Program-made: the position numbers and the translations under genes | The notes under the pieces: model-generated | What the model was told of the DNA's origin: nothing | Databases searched by the model: none | Seen by the model: the letters and a program-made list of their open reading frames with translations, nothing else | DNA from: Posidonia oceanica | Taxonomy: Eukaryota; Streptophyta; Magnoliopsida; Alismatales; Posidoniaceae | Direction: 5' to 3' | DNA: 64,000 nucleotides | Assembly: GCA_037176725.1 (NCBI GenBank) | Contig: JAZBRS010000011.1 | Span: 5,456,001-5,520,000 of the forward strand | Shown here: positions 58,201 through 64,000 of the stretch, in pieces | How the letters are laid out: the number at the start of each line of letters is the position of its first letter | Numbering within the stretch: the stretch's first letter is position 1

Positions 58201-60946
58201 CCCCTGGGGGGTCTTCTGTTATCAGGTTATGCCGTTTGGGTTGAAGAACGCTGGCGCAACATATCAGAGGGCCCTGACCACACTTTTCCATGACCTCATG
58301 CACCAAGAAGTGGAGGTCTATGTAGACGACATGATCGCGAAGACCAAAGAGCCTGAGGATCACCTTGCTTGCCTAAAGAAGCTCTTTGACCGCCTGAGGA
58401 AATACAGACTGAGGCTTAACCCCAATAAGTGCTTATTTGGGGTTTCATCTGGCAAACTGCTTGGCTACATTGTTAGCCAAAGGGGGATTGAAGTGGACCC
58501 GATGAAAGCTAAGGCCATCGTGGAGATGCCACCCCCTAGAACCGAGAAGGAGGTTCGAGGCCTACTTGGGCGCTTACAGTACATCAGCCGCTTCATTGCA
58601 CAGCTTACGCCCATCTGCGAGCCCATCTTCAAACTCCTGAGGAAGAATGCGCAAATCGACTGGAATGAAGAATGTCAAGCCGCATTTGAGAAGATCAAGC
58701 AGCTGCTGGTCAAACCCCCCGTCTTGGTCCCTCCTACACCAGGAAGACCTCTGCTCCTCTATCTCTCAGCCACACAGCATTCCATGGGTGCCGTCCTGGG
58801 CCAACACGACGAATCTGGCAGGAAGGAGCGCGCCATCTACTACCTGAGCAAAAAGTTCAATGAATGTGAAGCCAGGTACAGCATGATGGAGAAAACCTGT
58901 TTATCCCTCGTCTGGGCCGCACAGAAACTGAGACACTATATGATGGCGTACCCAGTTCAGCTTTTGTGCCATCATGACCCCATCAAGTTCCTCTTCCAGA
59001 AGCCGGCTCTGGTGGGCAGATGTGTGAAGTGGCAGGTGTTATTGTCCCAATATGACATCACTTTTGTCACACAGAGATCTATGAAGGGCCAGGCCATGGC
59101 GGATCACCTTGCGGATTTCCCTCTGCCTGAATATCAACCCCTCCAGACACAGTTCCCTGACGAGGACATTCTTTTTGCGACGGAGGACTCAGAAGAGAAA
59201 GACCCTGAGGAGCAAGAGCAGTGGCGGCTGTACTTCGACGGCGCCGTCAATAAGAAGGGTCGAGGCATAGGCGCAGTGCTGACCACACCTCATGGACAGA
59301 TGATTCCTTTCGCGAGGAAGCTGACTTTCGCATGCACGAACAATGAAGCAGAATACGAAGCATGCATCCTGGGTCTGAAAGTCGCCCTCGAGCACAAGGC
59401 ACAGAAGTTGCACGTGCACGGTGATGCCATGTTGGTGATCTCTCAGGTGAATGGCGACTGGAAGACAAAAGACCCCAAGCTCGTGCCATATCACGAATGT
59501 CTGCTGAGGCTGATAGAAGAGTTCAAGAGCATTGATTTCACATACATGAACAGGGCGAAGAATGCGTATGCAGACGCATTAGCGACCTTGGCTTCTTGGC
59601 TCAGCATACCAGAGAACAGCATGGTGGATGTGTCAGTCACCTGCATAGAGGAGCCTGCCCATTGCATGAATGTAGAGGAAGCAGATCCGACAGCGGAGCA
59701 GCCATGGTATCATGATATCAAAGCATTCTTGGAGTCCGGCAGCCTCCCACCTGGCACCACTGCAGAAGATAAGAGAACTTTGACGCGTCTGGCATCAAAG
59801 TATGTACTGGGGGCTGGGCAGTTATACAGAAGATCGTACAACCAGATGCTATTACGCTGCCTGGACAAACCAGAGGCTGATACCTTAATGCTTCAAATGC
59901 ATGCCGGGACCTGTGGCCTGCACATGAACGGTGTCCTCTTAGCCAAGAAGATCATGCTCCAAGGATATTTCTGGCAGACCATGGAAGCGGACTGCTGCCG
60001 TTTCGTGCGTAAATGCCACAACTGTCAGATCCATGGCAATTTCATCAAGGCTCCCCCTCATCAGCTGCACAACATGTCTTCGCCATGGCCTTTCTCCACC
60101 TGGGGGATCGACGTCATTGGCGCAATACACCCCGCTGCTTCAAACGGCCATCGCTTCATCATGGTGGCAATAGACTACTTCACCAAGTGGGTGGAAGCAG
60201 CTTCTTACAGGACAGTCACCGCAGTGGCGACTGAAAAGTTCATCAGGAATAACATCGTTGCCCGGTACGGGGTCCCTCACTCCATCATCTCTGATAATGG
60301 CACGAACTTCATCGCCAAAAGAACTGAGGAGTTCCTACAGAGTTTCAAGATCAAGCACCATCGCTCCTCACCATACCGGCCTCAGATGAATGGAGCAGTG
60401 GAGTCTGCCAACAAGAACATCATCAAGATCATGAAGAAGATGGCAGAAACCCACAAGGATTGGCACGACAAGCTCCCGTACGCACTCTGGGCGTACAGGA
60501 CATCAATCCGGACCTCGACAGGAGCCACCCCGTACTCACTGGTGTACGGCATGGAAGCGGTATTGCCTGTTGAAGTGGAGATCCCCTCACTGCGGATCTT
60601 GCGAGAAGCTGAGTTGGAAGAGGCAGAATGGGTCGAAGACCGCTGCATCCAACTGAACCTGATCGACGAGCACAGACTACAAGCCATGCACAATGCCCAT
60701 TGTTATCAGAAGCGAATGGCTAGAGCATTCTTGAAGAAGGTCCGGCCCAAAAGCTTCCAGCCCGGTGATCTTGTTCTGCGTGCCATCCATCTACCGGACG
60801 GTCGAGGCAAATTCCGACCCAACTGGCGCGGACCCTTTGTAGTTAAGCAGATCTTCTCAGGCGGCGCAGTAACCCTTGAGGACATGGACCAGGTCGAGCA
60901 GTCTGAGCCGGTCAACATGTGCTACCTCAAGAAGTACTATCAGTAG
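52298..60946 (+). CDS. gag-pol: Element B: intact Tat/Ogre-type gag-pro-pol polyprotein
   Basis: I start at ATG 52298 (GCAATGG, good context, conserved in element C), giving 2882 residues without a stop. Domains: gag core 355-465 (FEKYDGRG...GRWRALASQ); zinc-knuckle remnant at 668-681, whose first Cys is Tyr (YDFHRSVGHSTDSC); aspartic protease at D1039 (VDNGSGLN) with LLGRPWLHKH downstream; degenerate G-patch about 1210-1244; a long Ser/Ala/Glu-rich linker; reverse transcriptase about 1883-2065 with YVDD at 2008-2011; gypsy RNase H about 2120-2275, whose first catalytic Asp is replaced (YLSAT); archaeal-type RNase H about 2308-2434 (D2314, E2350, D2376); integrase from about 2534 with HHCC and D2605, D2666, E2702 (D,D-35-E). 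No chromodomain. The dual RNase H places it in the Tat clade. The product should copy the element RNA to DNA and insert it. gag and pol share one frame with no stop or shift between them. Confidence 0.97.
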   Translation: MAQRTVETPLTLASEVVPAPAPPTPASNPSVPSVTPGFSPLSSGAPQFAVGQWQTLAPPDPVAESILTATSRVLEAPLTPPSQGFVTFDPPSAAATLALGFQSPGQSGPLGSGSSPALQFSVPTDGTPEEQYQQLMDTIQRLQGIALSVRPPSPPVVPEVPVRPALAHLALHSALPPRPSSQLLTVPTMGARIPPLASAPHHTQHAPPPPGGQSFELVGAQYLAGSSPGTAPVRPLMLHHPTPTTQHTIYPPPLHQAQNSTCIPPCTPPQHGYAGHHLASPGDVMVDPEEHLGATQSAYVVPAPAAPSPVAAIPDPINNRMDVLEKALRLVQGTDHQTYQFRDLCYFPEAVLPPKFKIPDFEKYDGRGCRIAHLKAYCGDLAQLQADERLLIRLFQKSLSGPALKWFTSLDMATIKTWNDLSQAFLEQYSFNLDLVPKRADLIATKQNPGEPFGEYVGRWRALASQIRDRPSDEESIEIIIKGAQPSTGALLSIQPVTTFTALIRAGTRVESSLRSGNFPALSVLAKQAPASNDGSSSSAINNNSSLNNNRPKRKDPPKPVVAYVDSPAAPVRLASRPAPPQIYYAPAPRAHPTPQITTTARPVYPAAPVQQGQFQRPRRPPMEKRKFAPLVEPLTAVLPKVASLLRFPEVCPLPNPLPHWFKANLFYDFHRSVGHSTDSCFTLRNAIQDLIESGTIVIDTHEASTSAPSHAPASASTPANVVRRLLPEHSYSGGAGTSGIHSLFPSGSLTSVVDPSELIHDVSTPFPVSLYLAAIAGSESDVHMIRPRARPERSPASAATLSRAQAPIHLLAKPQPELPVHLLARPQSPPSLPSQLPTYPCPAQPVAPLVLAARALVVINLTQDTHRVPYSYATEMCAEVTRSGRVYRPPAPITRHSHPEPAIPSPLAQPTAPLPSSQPLESTIAEPVPTTAPPATKKCQPKADITSQLKKVKADISIWDLIHTSAEHREAFLRVFQAARVSQAIEPAALESMVGMIAEPQVITFTSDELPPAGINHNQPLFVTVQFKNFHIPLALVDNGSGLNVCLLRTAIKLRFKAEDITPTVKGMTAFDNTHHDALGILIIPLIIGPVTFDVEFYVVDLEPNFNFLLGRPWLHKHQVIPSTLHRMIKFRRGDDVIVVMAENFEKERIEAISSISSRTVPFDPELSNALYRVNRCEPVNFLPDLERVNSLAVHNNPFRMVEKVCHRWGYVKGTPLGRHGQGIAEPIMAEERRDNEGLGYDPHTDKGKRPQAKNQRMVIPRSLANFTSAGILGSSAVQVVVQSEPCQSPPPPEEDWVCVEDYYSDEEQSGATGAVQTCNGSQPSPTAPRSVCSVLPTEDHEVADLTEPLADLAVFDSPAVMSAIPTPIQAQSVSSHATVVASVQLPPSQKGQSLGSVSSAAQPFSGAASQAIQPAQSVMHPLAADRQLSWPDPMVSEAELSSSSSVPENQLSIAVSRPSGLQESTSAHPLIAAVTLAAYPSAIPLTRPSGSPLPGQSRTGAPVNQKIQVPETVIHLAAEPAPQALGAYYVDSPPDEEEEGAIEAQVDSWMSDLELLYQEQLESIVEDLARHQAAERKGKAVVTDPPLREDSTSIMVLGESSVVSDSLRPDELITLQTEGGSSWLVQHMPSTSTSADSEEEAPVDHTTTATEQKAESVTELSGVSVAKLSAVSVTEPARPSAVSAEHAAVSSAAEQTGEAIRAEVARRRYRNTRVGVTILRRHQGQEAELLHSFDVTNPTFEKEILSELVAYGEEDSTGEDENDDPSPEFRPYDDDPEGPNLHVEEETETINLGTAEEIKEVLISALLSPQVRIEFIAFLREYADVFAWTYEDMVGLDVEIVVHNLPLKPDAKPVKQKLRRWRPQWLLMIKEEITKQLDVNFLKVVLYPEWLANIVPVPKKDGRIRVCIDYSDLNKASPKDDFPLPHIDVLVDNTAGHKMLSFMDGFSGYNQIKMAEEDMEKTSFITPWGVFCYQVMPFGLKNAGATYQRALTTLFHDLMHQEVEVYVDDMIAKTKEPEDHLACLKKLFDRLRKYRLRLNPNKCLFGVSSGKLLGYIVSQRGIEVDPMKAKAIVEMPPPRTEKEVRGLLGRLQYISRFIAQLTPICEPIFKLLRKNAQIDWNEECQAAFEKIKQLLVKPPVLVPPTPGRPLLLYLSATQHSMGAVLGQHDESGRKERAIYYLSKKFNECEARYSMMEKTCLSLVWAAQKLRHYMMAYPVQLLCHHDPIKFLFQKPALVGRCVKWQVLLSQYDITFVTQRSMKGQAMADHLADFPLPEYQPLQTQFPDEDILFATEDSEEKDPEEQEQWRLYFDGAVNKKGRGIGAVLTTPHGQMIPFARKLTFACTNNEAEYEACILGLKVALEHKAQKLHVHGDAMLVISQVNGDWKTKDPKLVPYHECLLRLIEEFKSIDFTYMNRAKNAYADALATLASWLSIPENSMVDVSVTCIEEPAHCMNVEEADPTAEQPWYHDIKAFLESGSLPPGTTAEDKRTLTRLASKYVLGAGQLYRRSYNQMLLRCLDKPEADTLMLQMHAGTCGLHMNGVLLAKKIMLQGYFWQTMEADCCRFVRKCHNCQIHGNFIKAPPHQLHNMSSPWPFSTWGIDVIGAIHPAASNGHRFIMVAIDYFTKWVEAASYRTVTAVATEKFIRNNIVARYGVPHSIISDNGTNFIAKRTEEFLQSFKIKHHRSSPYRPQMNGAVESANKNIIKIMKKMAETHKDWHDKLPYALWAYRTSIRTSTGATPYSLVYGMEAVLPVEVEIPSLRILREAELEEAEWVEDRCIQLNLIDEHRLQAMHNAHCYQKRMARAFLKKVRPKSFQPGDLVLRAIHLPDGRGKFRPNWRGPFVVKQIFSGGAVTLEDMDQVEQSEPVNMCYLKKYYQ

Positions 60947-62225
60947 CTGGGAGTAGCCATTGTGGATTCTTCCTCCCATTTGTCATGTTCTCACCACTCG
61001 CATGTCTTCGTATCTCTTTTCACTCTATCTCCTCCCTGCTTCACTTCATCCCATTTCCTACACTTCCTGACATTGCAGCACTCCTGTGCATCCTTGCTCA
61101 TCCCGTTCACATTCCTCATCAAATCATACATTGCATTTTGCCCGGTGATGAAAACCGGAGGTGCTTGCCTGCTGCGAAAGGAGTCTCCCGACCTCACCCG
61201 ATGCTACTTAGATGTCTTGACTAGTGAGGGAGCCACCACTCAACGAGAGCGGGCGAAATGCCCAAACCCCTAAGGACTTACACCCTTTAGAAGAGTGCTA
61301 GGTGTTAGTCAGAAAGCAGTACATATCCCAGCCTAGATGTGCGAAAAAGAGAGAAAGAGAGAGCCAAAAGTCTATACCCGAAAGACCCTAACGCCCATCT
61401 CCCCTAGGGGAGGGGACAGCGGAAACCTGCAAGCCAAAAAAAAGAAGAGAAAAGAAAATGAAAAAGAAAAAAGGAACAAAAAAAAACAAAAGGAGAATGA
61501 TAGAAAAAAGGGAGAGGGGGACAAAGGCCCCATTCCCGCAAAAAAAAAAAAAAAAAAAAAAAAAAAAGAAAGAAAAAAGAAGAGAATAAAGGCAAGCAGG
61601 GTAACCCCGCACCTCTCACCTACCCCAGGCAAGAGTCAAAGCCCGGATCAGGTCCTCCTCGTTTCCAAAATGAGAATGAGGAGAGCCCTGTACATCAAAA
61701 AAAAGGAGAAGAAAGAGGTAGGAGTGAGTGTAAGTCCTTGAGAGTTTGACATGGAGCCCGTCCTCTCTACACCACCACCAAACATCACCAACACCCTTTC
61801 CTCGAGCGCCACCAACAAGTTAGGAGTCTGAGTAGAGTCCGGTGAGTTAAGGACCGCTCCCTTTCCATACAGCAGGCACCAAAGCACCCCGATACTGAGG
61901 GCAAACTACACCAAATCACACGCATCTACATTTTCCAGTCATCTCCACCCTCTCTGATCATCCCACTCCGCAAAGGCTTACTCCAGCGCTGAGACAGTAC
62001 CTCTACTTAGCATGCGTTGGCACCGTCAGGCTGCGACAACCCGGGATTCCCGACAGTCCCCGCCACATCAACAGAATGCCCTTATGCTTATACATGTTCA
62101 ATTGCCATAGTCTGAATGTTTACTGCTAAGTGTGTTGCGCCGATCTCTACCAGTTTCAAAATCTGCTTTCCTATGATGGTTTTGTGCCTATATGAGCTCT
62201 GATAATTCGCAGTCTTGGCAAACAG
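60947..62225 (+). other. Element B: pol-to-PMD spacer
   Basis: This contains the conserved CCCGGTGATGAAAACCGGAG (61140) and GTGAGGGAGCCACCACTC words, a purine-rich stretch (61340-61600) with an uninterrupted A28 run at 61540-61567, then GAGCGCCACCAACAAGTTAG. It ends in a T-rich stretch and AG at 62224-62225. No supportable gene. Probably intron or leader of the PMD mRNA. Confidence 0.62.
62224..62225 (+). promoter_or_regulatory. Putative 3' splice acceptor before PMD ORF (element B)
   Basis: CAGTCTTGGCAAACAG is followed by GTATCTGAAG, with the PMD ATG 51 nt downstream. Equivalent sites exist in A, C and F. Confidence 0.55.
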
Positions 62226-62276
62226 GTATCTGAAGATTTTGGGACACCCGTCCGCCTACGTTCTGCAATCTGCGCA

Positions 62277-63479
62277 ATGGGATTCCCCACTCTGGTGACC
62301 CCAACACACTGTTCTGAAATCCTGCGAGAATGGATCGGCAAGCTTACAAAAGATGACTGTGAGAAGCTGCGCCTGTGGGGCATCCCGACCAAGTTGCTAA
62401 AGGCTGCTGATGTAGAAGTAAGCCGCCATCTTCTGTGTGCTGCTGCGCGATTCTGGAAACCAGCACACCATGTCTTCCGTTTCGGCAGAACCGAACTAAC
62501 ACCTACACTGGAAGAGGTGCGTCGAATCTGTGGTTTTTCCAAGATCCTAGGGCCACCCATCTTCATGAGACGTGACGGATACATGGCAGTCCTGAAACAG
62601 CTGACCGGCCTCTCTACCCAAAGCTGCCAGCAGAAGCTGATTTGTACTAGCGGGCCCATGCCTCTGCTTCGCCTAGCGTACTTTGATGATATTGTGGAAA
62701 AGCGCACTGAACTCGGAGACGAGCTGTGGCTCCGGGGGTTTGTCACCCGTTTCCTAGGCGAGCTGGTCTTTACTCATGGCAAGGTAACAGTGGCTGTCGA
62801 GATCGCTGAAATAGCACTCGCCGTGGTGACTCACCGGATAGACCTAGCACCGGTTGTCTTGGCAGAAACCTACCGCGGTCTGGACCGCATCTCGCATCGC
62901 TGCCGCCACTTTCATGGTTGCGGAGCACTCATTCAGGTCTGGCTAGCGGCGCACACTGAGATAGACCTTCTGCACCCCCAAGTGCATGCTTTCGAGGCCT
63001 ACTGCAGCAGCGGCCATGCCAAGGCAGTCAAGAACGTCAAGGAAGAATATGAAAGACTATCGGGACTGACAGATGACACAGTCACATGGCGCATCATTCC
63101 TTCTGCAGCCGAAGCATTCACTGTTTTCTTTAATACACGCGACATGCGTTTGGTTGTGCTACCAGGATTTACTGCGGGTGTAGAATATCACCCCATCAGA
63201 GTCATGTGCCAGTTCGGCTTCCAGCAAGACGCCTTTGTCGACAGCACAGCGCCCAAGCTCCTTCAAGAATATCCCCTCAGTACAATTACCCCCACGAAGG
63301 AGCTGGCCAACCTGATGCAGCATGGGGTGCGATCGACAGACATCGCTGCAATAAGAGGTGTAGGGTGTACCCCTGAGTACATCACTGAAGTGCAGGACCT
63401 CTGGCCCATTGACGAAGTCCCGCTGAGCGGTCCCTTGTTCCCTGACTCTGGAAGATCAAAGAAGGCCCGAATCAACTAG
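62277..63479 (+). CDS. Element B: intact plant-mobile-domain-like (DUF7745-like) protein
   Basis: 400 residues from ATG 62277 (MGFPTLVTPTHCSEILREW) to TAG at 63479. The start is fixed by conservation of ATGGG(A/T)(T/A)T(C)CC in A, B and C. Family motifs: EVSRHLLCAAARFWKPAHHV and TPTLEEVRRICGF in the first quarter; ELWLRGFVTRFLGELVF, LAETYRGLDRISHRCRHF and TDDTVTWRIIPSAAEAF in the middle; PGFTAGVEYHPIRVM and DLWPIDEVPLSGPLFPD near the end; a basic tail GRSKKARIN. No signal peptide, membrane helix or known catalytic motif is seen, so it is not a classical envelope protein. PMD proteins occur in plant hosts (some linked to transposon silencing) and in transposons; the role in this element is unknown. 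Likely translated from a spliced mRNA using the acceptor at 62225. Confidence 0.9.
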   Translation: MGFPTLVTPTHCSEILREWIGKLTKDDCEKLRLWGIPTKLLKAADVEVSRHLLCAAARFWKPAHHVFRFGRTELTPTLEEVRRICGFSKILGPPIFMRRDGYMAVLKQLTGLSTQSCQQKLICTSGPMPLLRLAYFDDIVEKRTELGDELWLRGFVTRFLGELVFTHGKVTVAVEIAEIALAVVTHRIDLAPVVLAETYRGLDRISHRCRHFHGCGALIQVWLAAHTEIDLLHPQVHAFEAYCSSGHAKAVKNVKEEYERLSGLTDDTVTWRIIPSAAEAFTVFFNTRDMRLVVLPGFTAGVEYHPIRVMCQFGFQQDAFVDSTAPKLLQEYPLSTITPTKELANLMQHGVRSTDIAAIRGVGCTPEYITEVQDLWPIDEVPLSGPLFPDSGRSKKARIN

Positions 63480-64000
63480 AGCCATCTTGCGGCTGCCGTT
63501 CTATCTTCCTTTCAAGTTTGTGCTGTACTCTTTGGCCTGTCACGGGCATGTAACCGACAATTCTATCAATGCAAAACTGTTTTGGGCTGGCTGTTCACAT
63601 TTCAAAGCTGATCACGCATTCTATGCTCCTCGTCGCTCACATCCGGAGGCCCCTTGGCCCGACTGATTGCTCGCATGACGTAGGAAAGTCCTCAGCAAAC
63701 GACTCAGGCTCCAGGACCTCCGCGAACCCGCGCCGTCCGACCTGCCACCGGACATCCCCGGCTGAGTCTCCTTTGGGCTGGTACCCCAAACTACTCGTCT
63801 GGCAAACACGTCAGTTTTGTCCACACTTCGCTTTCTCGATACCAGGGACGTTTCGACCAACCCCTGGTATCATCCTGATACCAGGGGCATCTTTTTAGAC
63901 GCCCCGCGGTATCTCACCCTTGCTCTCATCCCCTCTTTGCCGGCCGATAAGTCCGATATCTTATCACCTTTCCCGATCAATCAATCTCATCATTATCTCA
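63480..64000 (+). other. Element B: beginning of the 3' UTR (continues past window)
   Basis: This starts like the element A 3' UTR: GGGCTGGTACCCCAAACTAC (63775), the CCCCTGGTATCA hairpin (63861-63887), then GCCGGCCGATAAGTCCGATA at 63942 and the beginning of a CTCATCATTATCTCA array at the window edge. A TCCCCGGCTGAGTCTCC word is near 63755. The 220-bp array present in A is absent here. Confidence 0.8.
63861..63887 (+). promoter_or_regulatory. Conserved 3' UTR hairpin (element B)
   Basis: CCCCTGGTATCA, 3-nt loop, TGATACCAGGGG: identical in stem and loop to 3434-3460 in element A. Confidence 0.75.

Noticed and set aside
62277..63479. Interpretation of the 3' ORF as a retroviral envelope gene
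   Set aside because: There is no signal peptide, no membrane helix and no cleavage site; the motifs are those of plant mobile domain/DUF7745 proteins. Only the position is env-like.
1..64000. tRNA, rRNA or other structural RNA genes
   Set aside because: No cloverleaf or rRNA sequence was recognised by eye; the tRNA-Arg-like words are only 14-18 nt and belong to PBSs or the 3' UTR.

Overview
The window is repeat DNA from a plant nuclear genome, most likely an angiosperm. I found no host gene, tRNA, rRNA or prokaryotic feature. Nearly everything belongs to nested Ty3/gypsy LTR retrotransposons of the Tat/Ogre type. The evidence is very long LTRs (3.25-6.0 kb), a primer-binding site matching tRNA-Arg, a degenerate gypsy RNase H followed by a second archaeal-type RNase H, an integrase without chromodomain, and a long tandem-repeat-rich 3' UTR. 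The species cannot be named from this sequence.

Layout, left to right. 1-12825 is the 3' half of element A (+): end of pol, spacer, a plant-mobile-domain-like (PMD, DUF7745-like) ORF with one nonsense codon, a 3.9 kb repeat-filled 3' UTR, a polypurine tract and a 6.0 kb 3' LTR. A lies inside a second kind of LTR (E), whose right part is 12826-14690. 14691-15940 is unclassified. 15941-28370 is element F (-): 3' UTR with a 62-bp array, PMD pseudogene and the integrase end of pol. F's PMD gene is split by a complete 5.8 kb solo LTR (G, -) with a perfect 5-bp target duplication (GAAGG). F's pol is cut at 28370 by element C (+), which has a 3.25 kb LTR of the E type, PBS, leader, a heavily decayed gag-pol and a frameshifted PMD gene that stops at about 43985. 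There C is joined to an LTR fragment (H) of the A/G type. H is broken at 45356 by element B (+), which runs past the window end: 5.6 kb 5' LTR, PBS, leader, an intact ~2880-residue gag-pro-pol polyprotein, spacer, an intact 400-residue PMD protein and the start of the 3' UTR.

How the parts work together. In all four copies the PMD ORF lies between pol and the 3' LTR, the position of env in retroviruses, about 45-50 nt after a conserved AG|GT acceptor-like site. The A, B and G LTRs share a strong splice donor and acceptor enclosing a TTTTGCGTGCC minisatellite. This suggests an LTR-leader intron and a spliced sub-genomic mRNA for the PMD protein.

The most unusual signal is in the 3' UTRs. They are built from short repeats whose two arms change together: GATAG/CTATC, GACAG/CTGTC and GGTAG/CTACC, with an interlocked second stem CAGT/ACTG or CGGT/ACCG. 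This is the pattern of an array of small H-type pseudoknots. A separate 10-12 bp hairpin (CCCCTGGTATCA/TGATACCAGGGG and compensated variants) also recurs in A, B and F. I regard the combination of an env-position PMD gene, spliced expression and a pseudoknot-rich 3' UTR as the best candidate for an undescribed system here.
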